10,188 nucleotides of DNA from assembly GCA_900549345.1 (NCBI GenBank), contig UROC01000070.1, positions 1-10,188 on the forward strand. Direction: 5' to 3'. A program made the translations under genes and the position numbers. Shown here piece after piece: positions 1 through 6,699 of the stretch. This DNA is from an uncultured Collinsella sp. (GTDB lineage: Bacteria; Actinomycetota; Coriobacteriia; Coriobacteriales; Coriobacteriaceae). The notes beneath the pieces are model-generated. The model was not told where the DNA came from. It saw nothing but the letters and a program-made list of their open reading frames with translations, and did not search any database. Position 1 is the first letter of the stretch, and every line of letters begins with the position of its first letter.

Positions 1-52
1 CCCTGACCTCTTGACTGCCAGTCAAGCGCTCTCCCAGCTGAGCTACGCCCCC
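1..52 (-). tRNA. tRNA-Ala (anticodon GGC), 3' part outside the window
   Basis: Read on the minus strand, the gene begins at position 52 with acceptor strand GGGGGCG. The linker TA and a D-arm with stem GCTC/GAGC follow. The anticodon arm has stem CTTGA/TCAAG and the 7-base loop CTGGCAG, which places GGC at the anticodon and reads Ala codons GCC and GCU. The variable segment AGGTC and the first bases of the T-arm are present; the T-loop and 3' acceptor strand lie beyond position 1. The layout matches bacterial tRNA-Ala(GGC) closely. The gene appears intact as far as it can be seen. Confidence 0.93.
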
Positions 53-65
53 GTGACGTGGAGAT

Positions 66-94
66 ACTATAGGGGAAGATTCACTGTTGTGCAA
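66..94 (-). promoter_or_regulatory. sigma-70 type promoter of the tRNA-Ala gene
   Basis: On the minus strand, a -35 hexamer TTGCAC (89-94) and a -10 hexamer TATAGT (66-71) are separated by exactly 17 bases. They lie 13 bases upstream of the tRNA 5' end, as expected for a stable-RNA promoter. No convincing intrinsic terminator for thiN was found between here and position 209. The only visible repeat there is a weak CCGCC/GGCGG pair (116-120 and 142-146) with a long loop. Confidence 0.8.
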
Positions 95-209
95 GAAGTT
101 TTTTGGGTTAATCTTCCGCCTTACGGGTTTTCCTGGGACTGGGCGGTTAAACACTTGCTAGGCGAATATTTTTATCCACCGTCCCGATAAAACCCTGATG
201 CGATAGACC

Positions 210-851
210 TTACTTGTAGAGGTAAGCGATGGCAGTTCCGATGTGGACTTGGATCGTGGCTGTTGACCTGATGACGTTGCTGATGCCCGTATCGGCCAAC
301 AGGCCTAGGGGGCTGTGATCTAGTTCCCATTCTAGGCCGTGTTCGCTTGCCACCGTCCCAGGGGCTATGGCGATGATGGAGAAGGTCTTTCCCTCGGCGT
401 TTTCGATGGTCCAGGTCTCGTCCTGGTGCAGAATTCTGGCCGTCAACTCGTCTTCTTCGATCCAGACGGGGGCGTCCGCATAGCCTGCCAGAAGCCCTAA
501 CACAGACAGGGCCATGTCGGAACGACCGCCGGTGGCGCAGGTCGCAACTACTTCGGATCCCGGCCAGCGACGGCGGACGGAATCGAGCGCCAGCGCCAAA
601 TCGGTATAGTCCTTGTACGGGTCGTGGCGCTCAACTTCAAAATCGACAGCGGCATCGACCAGAGCGCGTTCCTCATCGCTTACAGTGTCGGCATCCCCCA
701 CATACACGTCGCAGCCCAGTCCCGCGCCCAGCAGTGCGTCGAGTCCGCGGTCCACGGCGACAACGTAGTCGCACTCCCCCGCTAGCCTACGCAACAGATC
801 CGCGCTCGCAACCACGGGCGAGCCGCACACCACTAATACTTTGCAAGCCAC
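210..851 (-). CDS. thiN: thiamine pyrophosphokinase
   Basis: This 213-residue cytosolic enzyme transfers pyrophosphate from ATP to thiamine, giving the cofactor thiamine diphosphate. It has the bacterial thiamine pyrophosphokinase layout. An N-terminal nucleotide-binding part includes AVDRGLD (32-38) and the acidic GDADT motif (52-56, family GDxDS type, metal/ATP site). DYTDLALAL (81-89) matches the KDxTDxxxAL element, and GGRSDM (108-113) is in the place of the family GGRxDH element, with Met where His is usual. The C-terminal half is the beta-rich thiamine-binding domain, ending in the SNVI...G segment from about 191. Length is normal for the family. The start is GTG (MACKV); GAGGGA at the end of the upstream HAD gene and GAGGG nearer the start could act as ribosome binding sites. 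The start lies 9 bases after the HAD stop, so the two genes are probably co-transcribed and may be translationally coupled. Confidence 0.88.
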   Translation of the reverse strand: MACKVLVVCGSPVVASADLLRRLAGECDYVVAVDRGLDALLGAGLGCDVYVGDADTVSDEERALVDAAVDFEVERHDPYKDYTDLALALDSVRRRWPGSEVVATCATGGRSDMALSVLGLLAGYADAPVWIEEDELTARILHQDETWTIENAEGKTFSIIAIAPGTVASEHGLEWELDHSPLGLLADTGISNVIRSTATIQVHIGTAIAYLYK

Positions 852-860
852 GGCCCTCGC

Positions 861-1550
861 CTATCCCTCAAACGAAAGCACGCGGGCCAGGTCCAGCTCC
901 TCGTAGCTGTCGATAAAGATATCGCAGTTGGCGCGCACATCGTCGCGCTCCATGCGCCCGTGCGGGTCATAAATACCTACGCGCTTAAAGCCGGCGGCTC
1001 CAGAACTTTTTAGACCAAAAACCGCGTCCTCAAACACCCAAGCGCGCTCAAACTTGTGCCCGTGGCGCTCCTCCAGCCGGTGCAGCGCCAGCTCGTACAC
1101 ATCGGGGAACTGTTTGGAACGCCCCGCCTCGCCCGTCGTGGTAACAAACTCCATGTAAGCGTCGAGCCCGGCGCCCGCGAGCGCAGTCTTAACCAGCTCG
1201 GCCGGCGTGGATGTAGCCACGCACATGGCAATATCCGCCGCCTTCGCCTGCTCCAAAAATGCCAGGAGCCCCTCGCGCGGCGGCACCTTGGAGTAGCCAT
1301 CGATCAGGATGTCGCCCAGCTCTCGATACAGCTCCTCGCCATTCGCGCCAATGCCCCACGTGTCGTGGTAGGCCTGGCACTCGTCCTCCAGTGACAGGTG
1401 CTCAAATTGGGCAAAGTCATCCACGGTCACGTCAATCCCGTGCCGACGCAATAACTCGGGCTGGGCATAGGCCCAAACGGGGGTGCTATTAACCAGTGTG
1501 CCGTCGCAATCGAAAATAAAAGCAACACTTGAGGCAGCGATGCGGTCCAT
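861..1550 (-). CDS. HAD-superfamily phosphatase (beta-phosphoglucomutase-like subfamily)
   Basis: This 229-residue HAD hydrolase of the capped subfamily I type is related to beta-phosphoglucomutase and phosphoglycolate phosphatase. All four HAD motifs are visible: FDCDGTLV (13-20; nucleophile Asp14 and acid/base Asp16), motif II VATST (111-115, Thr113), motif III Lys146 in RSKQFPD, and motif IV FEDA (173-176, Glu174/Asp175 for Mg2+). Residues about 22-90 form the helical cap that sets substrate choice. The ATG at 1550 is preferred over an upstream in-frame TTG at 1571, because AAAGG sits 7 bases before the ATG. The gene is divergent from glgB and shares its control region, which would suit a sugar-phosphate phosphatase or mutase, but this link is inference and the substrate cannot be read from sequence. 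The stop codon lies just upstream of thiN. Confidence 0.85.
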   Translation of the reverse strand: MDRIAASSVAFIFDCDGTLVNSTPVWAYAQPELLRRHGIDVTVDDFAQFEHLSLEDECQAYHDTWGIGANGEELYRELGDILIDGYSKVPPREGLLAFLEQAKAADIAMCVATSTPAELVKTALAGAGLDAYMEFVTTTGEAGRSKQFPDVYELALHRLEERHGHKFERAWVFEDAVFGLKSSGAAGFKRVGIYDPHGRMERDDVRANCDIFIDSYEELDLARVLSFEG

Positions 1551-1572
1551 AAACGTACCTTTCGATGTCAAA

Positions 1573-1603
1573 TGGTAAACAACCTGCTAAAAACGTTTTA
1601 CCA
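1573..1603. promoter_or_regulatory. candidate operator 1 (inverted half-sites)
   Basis: TGGTAAAC (1573-1580) faces GTTTTACCA (1595-1603). Between them, the right half-site also completes a perfect 10-base palindrome AAAACGTTTT (1590-1599). A CG-centred palindrome of this kind is typical of LacI/GalR-family operators; that family assignment is inference only. The site lies in the upstream/leader region of the HAD-thiN unit, 23 bases before the HAD start codon. Confidence 0.5.
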
Positions 1604-1617
1604 AAGGTCAACCAAAT

Positions 1618-1649
1618 AGTCTAGAAACCCTAATTGGTAAAACTGTCAA
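1618..1649 (-). promoter_or_regulatory. possible promoter of the HAD-thiN unit
   Basis: A perfect -35 consensus TTGACA lies on the minus strand at 1644-1649, inside the centre of the second inverted repeat. The best following -10 candidates are TAGACT (1618-1623, spacing 20) and TCTAGA (1620-1625, spacing 18), both imperfect. The -35 is strong but the -10 is weak, so the call is tentative. Confidence 0.35.
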
Positions 1650-1660
1650 GAGTTTTACCA
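1635..1660. promoter_or_regulatory. candidate operator 2 (perfect 10-base inverted repeat)
   Basis: TGGTAAAACT (1635-1644) and AGTTTTACCA (1651-1660) are perfect inverted 10-base arms separated by GTCAAG. The half-site is the same as in the inverted pair at 1573-1603, so one dimeric regulator binding both places is likely. The right arm overlaps the probable -35 of the glgB promoter. The centre carries TTGACA on the minus strand, a consensus -35 for the divergent HAD gene. A protein bound here could therefore control both directions. As RNA it would be a hairpin, but with no U-tract after it. Confidence 0.65.
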
Positions 1661-1684
1661 TCGCAATTCTGCAAGTGGTATAAA
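1655..1684 (+). promoter_or_regulatory. probable glgB operon promoter with extended -10
   Basis: TGGTATAAA (1676-1684) fits the extended -10 form TGnTATAAT. A weak -35 TTACCA (1655-1660) lies 18 bases upstream and falls within the right arm of the perfect inverted repeat at 1635-1660, so a bound regulator would compete with RNA polymerase. Transcription would begin near 1690-1692, giving a leader of about 200 bases before the preferred glgB start. No better promoter was found nearer glgB. Confidence 0.55.
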
Positions 1685-1770
1685 CATGGCGCTCGCCGAT
1701 TAAACGCCGACGCAAATCCACTTTTCTCCATAAAAGTAACGAACAGGTGTTATCGTATTTTGTGCCGAAA

Positions 1771-1865
1771 GTTCCACCGAGCACGCGAGGTGGAACGAAT
1801 CATAGAACTATCGCCGTCCCTTCGATTCGTGCAGCCTTGGACCTTTCGCATCTAGTCACCAAGGC
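1771..1865 (+). ncRNA. structured 5' leader of glgB: three consecutive hairpins
   Basis: Three perfect inverted repeats follow one another in the glgB leader. The first is GTTCCACC (1771-1778) with GGTGGAAC (1789-1796). The second is ACGAATC (1795-1801) with GATTCGT (1824-1830). The third is GCCTTGG (1834-1840) with CCAAGGC (1859-1865). The first two overlap by two bases and so may compete. None is followed by a U-run. The third ends 31 bases before the GTG start and does not cover its ribosome binding site. No known riboswitch class was recognised. The remainder of 1551-1896 contains only the operator and promoter elements, and no gene was seen there. Confidence 0.45.
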
Positions 1866-1896
1866 AACACGCTGCCGCGTCATGATGGGATCAAAC

Positions 1897-4143
1897 GTGA
1901 GCGATACAAAGCTAAAGCCAGCAACCAAAAAGCCCGTTACCCGTAAAGCCGCCCCGCACGCGCCGGAGCTCACTAAGGACGATGTCTATCTGTTTGGCAT
2001 CGGTACGTGGGAGCGCAGCTGGGAAAAGATGGGCGCGCACCCCGACACGCAGCAGCGCACGCGCGGCTGGCGTTTTTGCGTTTGGGCGCCCGATGTAAAG
2101 AGCGTCCATGTCATTGGCGAATTTAACGACTGGGATGAACAAGCCAACCCGCTGGTCCCCATGCATACGAGCGCAATTTGGGAAGGCTTTATTCCTGGTG
2201 CCGAGCAGGGCCAACTCTATAAATACCTCATCGAGACCAACGAGGGCGAGAAGCTCTACAAGGCCGATCCGTACGCCTTTAAGGCTGAGTGCCCTCCGGG
2301 TACCGCCAGCGTGCTGTGGACCCTCGATGGCTATAAGTGGAACGACGCCGCATGGCTCAAGCGCCGCGCCGGCCACAATCACATGTCGCAGCCCCTTAAT
2401 ATCTACGAGGTGCATATTGGCTCGTGGAAGCGCCACGGCGACGCACCGCAGGGCGAGCCGGACGAGTACGGCAACTACCCCGGCCCCATGGATCCCTTCC
2501 CCGCGCAGCGCGGCGAGTTCTACACCTACGACGATCTGTCGGTGGAGCTCGTGGACTACGTGCGCGACATGGGCTACACGCATATCGAGGTCATGCCGCT
2601 TATGGAGCATCCCTTCGATGGCTCCTGGGGCTACCAGACGACCGGCTACTACGCCGCCACGTCGCGCTACGGCAACCCGCAGCAGCTCATGCACTTTATC
2701 GATGCGTGCCACGAGGCAGGCATTAGCGTGATCATGGACTGGGTGCCCGGCGGTTTTTGCGCCGACTCCCACGGCCTTGCCACCTTTAACGGCCACATGC
2801 TGTTTGAGCACGAGATTCACCCCAACTGGGGCACGCACAAGTTTGACTTCGCCCGTGGCGAGGTCCGCTCCTTCCTGGTTTCCAACGTCCTGTACTGGCT
2901 CGAGAACTTCCACGTTGACGGCATTCGCATGGACGGCGTATCCAGCATGCTGTACCTAAACTTTGGCATTGACGATCCCGGCCAAAAGAAGTTCAACAAG
3001 TACGGTACCGAAGAGGACCTGGACGCCAGCGCGTTTATCCGCCAGGTCAACTGCGCCGTGGAGGCCCACTTCCCCGACGTGATGATGATGGCCGAGGAGT
3101 CCACCGCGTGGCCGCTCGTGACCTATCCGCCGCAGGACGGCGGCCTGGGCTTCCACTACAAGTGGGACATGGGTTGGATGAACGACACCCTGCACTACAT
3201 GCAGACCGATTTTCCGTGGCGCCCTGGCAACCACGGGCTGCTCACGTTCTCCATCATGTACGCCTTTACCGAGAACTTCATCTGCCCGCTGAGCCACGAC
3301 GAGGTCGTACACGGCAAGTGCTCGCTGATCGGCCGCATGCCGGGCGACTGGTGGCGCCAATTTGCCGGCCTGCGCACGCTGGCCTTCTACCAGATGACGC
3401 ATCCCGGTGCCAAGCTCAACTTTATGGGCAACGAGATCGGCCAGTTTATTGAGTGGCGCTACTACGAGTCCATCCAGTGGTTCCTGACCGAGGAGTACGA
3501 GACCCACCGTCATCATCAGGCGTTTATCAAGGCACTCAACCACCTGTACACCGCCGAGCCCGCCCTGTACGAGCGCGGCTACACCGACGACGGCTTTACC
3601 TGGATCGATGCAGACAACTCCAAGCAGTCCATCGTGAGCTTTGTGCGTCAGGGCGAGGACGTCGACGACGATCTGGTGATCCTGATCAACTTTGACCCGG
3701 CGAGCTACGAGAGTTTCCGCGTGGGCGTGCCGCGCGAGGGTGACTGGGAGGTCATCTTTGATTCCGACCGTCCCGAGTTTGGCGGCAGCGGCTATGCCGG
3801 CAAGGAGCCCTACACCTGCTCGAGCGAGCCCTATCCCTGGAACGGGCAGATGGACTCCATTGAGATTAAGGTGCCCGGCCTGGCAGGCGTGGTGCTCAAG
3901 CGCCGCGGTCCCAGCAGCTACAAGCCGCCGGTGGTCGAGGAGCCCAAGGCTGCGCCCAAAAAGCGTATGTCTTCGGTGAAGCCCAAGCCTGCGGCTGCTA
4001 AGAAGGCTCCGGCTAAGGCGAAGGCTGCCAAGCCCGCCGCCAAGGCTTCGGCCAAGTCCACCACGGCCAAAAAGGCAGCCACCAAAAAAGCTGCTCCCAA
4101 AGCCAAGGCAGCTGCTGTTAAGGCTCCTGCCAAGAAAGCGTAA
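1897..4143 (+). CDS. glgB: 1,4-alpha-glucan (glycogen) branching enzyme with a Lys/Ala/Pro-rich tail
   Basis: This 748-residue GH13 enzyme cuts alpha-1,4 glucan chains and re-attaches them by alpha-1,6 bonds to branch glycogen. In order it has a basic N-terminus, a single CBM48-like domain (about 57-150, GWRFCVWAPD...), the TIM barrel, a C-terminal beta domain ending near 668, and a low-complexity tail (683-748). By alignment from memory with E. coli GlgB, the nucleophile is Asp346 (RMDGV), the acid/base Glu400 (AEEST) and the third acid Asp468 (SHDEVVHGK); their spacing matches closely. Region I reads DWVPGGF (281-287), with Gly286 where E. coli has His. Residues about 181-206 form an insertion relative to E. 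coli. The GTG at 1897 is preferred because GGGA lies 6 bases before it. ATG at 1882 or 1885 is possible, and the frame stays open back to GTG 1747, but that stretch looks non-coding. It is the first gene of the operon, followed by glgP after 94 bases. Confidence 0.93.
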   Translation: MSDTKLKPATKKPVTRKAAPHAPELTKDDVYLFGIGTWERSWEKMGAHPDTQQRTRGWRFCVWAPDVKSVHVIGEFNDWDEQANPLVPMHTSAIWEGFIPGAEQGQLYKYLIETNEGEKLYKADPYAFKAECPPGTASVLWTLDGYKWNDAAWLKRRAGHNHMSQPLNIYEVHIGSWKRHGDAPQGEPDEYGNYPGPMDPFPAQRGEFYTYDDLSVELVDYVRDMGYTHIEVMPLMEHPFDGSWGYQTTGYYAATSRYGNPQQLMHFIDACHEAGISVIMDWVPGGFCADSHGLATFNGHMLFEHEIHPNWGTHKFDFARGEVRSFLVSNVLYWLENFHVDGIRMDGVSSMLYLNFGIDDPGQKKFNKYGTEEDLDASAFIRQVNCAVEAHFPDVMMMAEESTAWPLVTYPPQDGGLGFHYKWDMGWMNDTLHYMQTDFPWRPGNHGLLTFSIMYAFTENFICPLSHDEVVHGKCSLIGRMPGDWWRQFAGLRTLAFYQMTHPGAKLNFMGNEIGQFIEWRYYESIQWFLTEEYETHRHHQAFIKALNHLYTAEPALYERGYTDDGFTWIDADNSKQSIVSFVRQGEDVDDDLVILINFDPASYESFRVGVPREGDWEVIFDSDRPEFGGSGYAGKEPYTCSSEPYPWNGQMDSIEIKVPGLAGVVLKRRGPSSYKPPVVEEPKAAPKKRMSSVKPKPAAAKKAPAKAKAAKPAAKASAKSTTAKKAATKKAAPKAKAAAVKAPAKKA
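3943..4140 (+). repeat. low-complexity Lys/Ala/Pro repeat tail inside glgB
   Basis: The last 66 residues of GlgB (683-748) are almost only Ala, Lys, Pro, Ser and Thr, with repeated AKKA, KAAK and PAKA units. The composition resembles histone H1-like and actinobacterial HupB-type basic tails. The frame is kept to the stop, so this is coding sequence and not a frameshifted end. It lies beyond the normal end of branching enzymes. The strongly positive charge suggests binding to a polyanion or surface, but no function can be assigned. Confidence 0.85.
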
Positions 4144-4168
4144 CAAAGGCGTTACCACTGTAATTACC

Positions 4169-4183
4169 CGCCCCGCGGGGGCG
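4169..4183 (+). other. small GC hairpin in the glgB-glgP gap
   Basis: CGCCCC and GGGGCG form a 6-base perfect stem around the loop GCG, 25 bases after the glgB stop. A U-tract is absent (TAGGATA follows), so it is unlikely to be a strong intrinsic terminator. It may slow 3' exonucleases and so protect the glgB message, or be a weak attenuator. Confidence 0.4.
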
Positions 4184-4201
4184 TAGGATACATGTCATAA
4201 C

Positions 4202-4236
4202 CGTTCCGGGAGAAACATCCCCGGGGGAAAGGAACG
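4202..4236 (+). promoter_or_regulatory. glgP ribosome binding site inside an inverted repeat
   Basis: CGTTCC (4202-4207) is the exact inverse of GGAACG (4231-4236), which overlaps the ribosome binding site AAAGGA (4228-4233), 4 bases before the glgP ATG. An inner GGG/CCC pair (4208-4210 with 4219-4221) could extend the fold. The structure could lower glgP translation until opened, for example by ribosomes arriving from glgB. A competing pairing, CCGGG (4206-4210) with CCCGG (4220-4224), would leave the site free. Confidence 0.4.
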
Positions 4237-4237
4237 T

Positions 4238-6664
4238 ATGAATAAGATCTTTGACAACAAGCAGGAGTTTACCGAGCTCTATCGCGATGCCGTCATGAGC
4301 ATCAGCGGCAAGAGCGTCGAGGCCGCCAGCGACCTCGACCGCTTTAACGCCCTGGCCAAGCTCGTGGCCGAGAAGGCGCGCACCGTTGCCACTACAAGCG
4401 ACGCCCGCGTCACCGCCGAGGGCAAGAAGCGTGTGTACTACTTCTCGATCGAGTTTTTGATCGGCCGCCTGCTCGACAACTACCTGCTCAACTTTGGCGT
4501 GCGCGACATGGTCGCCGAGGCGCTCGACGACATGGGCTTTGACCTGTCCGTCATCGAGAACCAGGAGCCCGATCCGGCCCTGGGCAACGGTGGCCTGGGT
4601 CGTCTGGCCGCGTGCTTCCTGGATTCCATGGCAGCCGAGGGCATTGCCGGCTACGGCAACGGCATGCGCTACCGCTACGGCCTGTTTAAGCAGGAGATTG
4701 TCAACGGCAGCCAGGTCGAGGCCACCGACGAGTGGCTCACCCACGGCTATCCCTGGGAGGTCCGTCGTCAGGACAAGGCCGTGACCATCAAGTTTGGTGG
4801 CCATGTTGAGGGCTTTGAGGAGAACGGCCGCACGTTCTACCGCACGGTGGACACGCAGGACATCCTGGCTGTCCCTTATGACATCCCCGTCGTGGGCTAT
4901 GCCGGCGAGACCGTCAACAAGCTGCGCGTCTGGGCCGCCGAGCCGGTCGAGGAGCACTTTGATCTGGAGGCCTTCAACCGCGGCGACTATGCTCTGGCCG
5001 ATGCCGAGCGCGCTGAGGCCGAGGCCATCAGCGCCATCCTCTACCCCAACGACGCCGGCGAGCACGGCCGTCTGCTGCGCCTGAAGCAGGAGTACCTGTT
5101 TGTCTCGGCCGGTATCTACAGCCTGCTCGACACCTTTGAGAAGGAGCACGGCGCGAACTGGGAGCTGCTGCCGCAGTTTGTGGCCATCCACACCAACGAT
5201 ACCCACCCCGCCATGTGCGGCCCCGAGCTCATGCGTATCCTCATCGACGAGAAGAAGCTTGAGTGGGATGACGCCTGGAACATCGTGACGCAGGTCGTGA
5301 GCTACACCAACCACACCATCCTGCCCGAGGCCTTGGAGAAGTGGCCCATCGGCACGTTCTCTAAGCTCCTCCCCCGCGTGTACCAGATCATCGACGAGAT
5401 CAGCCGTCGTTGGCACGAGTCGTTCGACACCTCGCAGGAGGGCTGGCAGGAGCGTCTGCGCCAGACCGCCATCCTGTGGGACGGCGAGATTCGCATGGCC
5501 AACCTGTCCGTGATCTGCAGCCATAGCGTTAACGGCGTGGCCAAGATCCACTCCGACATCATCAAGAACATCGTGCTCAAGGATTTCTATGCCCTGACGC
5601 CCGAGAAGTTCAATAACAAGACCAACGGCATCTCGCACCGTCGCTTCTTTGCCGAGGCCAACCCCACCTATGCCAAGCTCGTAACCGAGGCCATTGGCGA
5701 TGGCTGGCTTAAGGACGCCTTTGAGCTGGAGAAACTCAAGGAGTTTAAGGACGACACCGAGTTCCTGAAGGCCGTGGGTGCCTCCAAGCGTGCCAACAAG
5801 GAGCGTCTGGCCGCCTACGTAAAGGCCGAGACCGGTTTGGTCATCGATCCCAACACCGTCTTCGATGTCCAGGTGAAGCGCTTCCATGCCTACAAGCGCC
5901 AGCTCATGAACATCATGAAGGTGATGGACATCTACAACCGTCGCATCGCCGATCCCAACTTCCACGTGACGCCGACGACCTTCATCTTTAGCGGCAAGGC
6001 TGCCTCGAGCTACACCTTTGCCAAGGAGACCATCCGCCTCATTAACTCCGTGGCCGACGTCATTAACAACGACGCCCGCGTCAACGAGGTCATGAAGGTC
6101 TGCTTTATCCCCAACTTCCGCGTGAGCAACGCCCAGCTCATCTACCCCGCCGCCGAGATCTCGGAGCAGATTTCCACGGCCGGCAAGGAGGCCTCGGGCA
6201 CGTCCAACATGAAGCTCATGATGAACGGCGCCATTACGCTGGGCACCCTCGACGGCGCCAACATCGAGATCGCCGACCTGGCCGGTCGCGAGAACGAGGC
6301 CATCTTTGGCCTGACCGCCCCCGAAGTCGAGCAGCTCTGGGCATCGAACAGCTACTTTGCGTGGGATACCCTCAACGGCGACCGTGAGCGCCTGGGCCGC
6401 GTGATGGACGAGCTCAAGGACAACACCTTTGCGGGTCTTTCTGGCAACTTCGAGAGCATCTACAACGAGCTCATGAACAACAACGACCCCGACCTGGTCA
6501 TGGCAGACTTCCGCAGCTACGTGGATGCATGGGAGAAGCTCACGAACAGCTACGGCGACCAGGAGACCTGGAACCGCAAGGCCCTGCTCAACACCGCCTC
6601 CTCCGGCTGGTTCTCGAGCGACCGTACCATTCGCGAGTATCGCGACGAGATCTGGCACACGTAA
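4238..6664 (+). CDS. glgP: glycogen/alpha-glucan phosphorylase
   Basis: This 808-residue cytosolic GT35 enzyme uses phosphate to release glucose-1-phosphate from the non-reducing ends of glycogen, with pyridoxal phosphate (PLP) as cofactor. The length is typical (E. coli GlgP is about 815). Visible family blocks are the substrate loop GNGGLGRLAACFLDS (116-130), HTNDTHPAMCGPELM in the first domain, VKRFHAYKRQ (546-555), and the C-terminal block AQLIYPAAEISEQIS followed by EASGTSNMK. Lys659 in the NMK of that block is the PLP-binding lysine. The TLDGANIEI segment follows, as expected. The ATG at 4238 has a ribosome binding site (AAAGGA). It is the degradative member of an otherwise synthetic operon, and its product is also the GlgC substrate. 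Nothing is truncated or missing. Confidence 0.96.
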   Translation: MNKIFDNKQEFTELYRDAVMSISGKSVEAASDLDRFNALAKLVAEKARTVATTSDARVTAEGKKRVYYFSIEFLIGRLLDNYLLNFGVRDMVAEALDDMGFDLSVIENQEPDPALGNGGLGRLAACFLDSMAAEGIAGYGNGMRYRYGLFKQEIVNGSQVEATDEWLTHGYPWEVRRQDKAVTIKFGGHVEGFEENGRTFYRTVDTQDILAVPYDIPVVGYAGETVNKLRVWAAEPVEEHFDLEAFNRGDYALADAERAEAEAISAILYPNDAGEHGRLLRLKQEYLFVSAGIYSLLDTFEKEHGANWELLPQFVAIHTNDTHPAMCGPELMRILIDEKKLEWDDAWNIVTQVVSYTNHTILPEALEKWPIGTFSKLLPRVYQIIDEISRRWHESFDTSQEGWQERLRQTAILWDGEIRMANLSVICSHSVNGVAKIHSDIIKNIVLKDFYALTPEKFNNKTNGISHRRFFAEANPTYAKLVTEAIGDGWLKDAFELEKLKEFKDDTEFLKAVGASKRANKERLAAYVKAETGLVIDPNTVFDVQVKRFHAYKRQLMNIMKVMDIYNRRIADPNFHVTPTTFIFSGKAASSYTFAKETIRLINSVADVINNDARVNEVMKVCFIPNFRVSNAQLIYPAAEISEQISTAGKEASGTSNMKLMMNGAITLGTLDGANIEIADLAGRENEAIFGLTAPEVEQLWASNSYFAWDTLNGDRERLGRVMDELKDNTFAGLSGNFESIYNELMNNNDPDLVMADFRSYVDAWEKLTNSYGDQETWNRKALLNTASSGWFSSDRTIREYRDEIWHT

Positions 6665-6699
6665 AGGCGCGCGAGCTCCCTTTGCCGCACGGCATTATT

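Noticed and set aside
116..146. Terminator for thiN
   Set aside because: Only a 5-base CCGCC/GGCGG pair with a 21-base loop and no U-run was found.
1686..1703. Mini-ORF MALAD in the glgB leader
   Set aside because: It sits at or upstream of the probable transcription start and has no ribosome binding site.
1783..1830. T-box riboswitch, because GAGGTGGAAC and CGTCCCTTCG resemble parts of the T-box antiterminator
   Set aside because: The full AGGGTGGnACCGCG consensus is absent, there is no room for or sign of a specifier stem-loop, and glgB is not an amino-acid or tRNA-related gene.
1634..1855. A 73-codon open frame across the divergent control region
   Set aside because: It overlaps the operator, the promoter and the leader hairpins, and its product matches nothing recognisable.
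1747..1896. A 50-residue N-terminal extension of GlgB from GTG 1747
   Set aside because: The frame is open, but there is no spaced ribosome binding site, the residues resemble no GlgB N-terminus, and the stretch is rich in RNA stems. GTG 1897 has a good site.
2956..4158. A 400-codon open frame antisense to glgB
   Set aside because: It is a shadow of the branching enzyme; its Ser/Gly/Leu-rich start is only the reverse of the Lys/Ala tail.
4169..4183. Intrinsic terminator after glgB
   Set aside because: The stem is only 6 bases and no U-tract follows; glgP continues on the same strand with related function.
4118..6658. An 846-codon open frame antisense to glgP
   Set aside because: It is the mirror of a GC-rich gene whose codon bias removes reverse-strand stops. 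The predicted protein is Val/Gly/Leu/His-rich with no recognisable motif, while glgP on the plus strand is a full, conserved enzyme.
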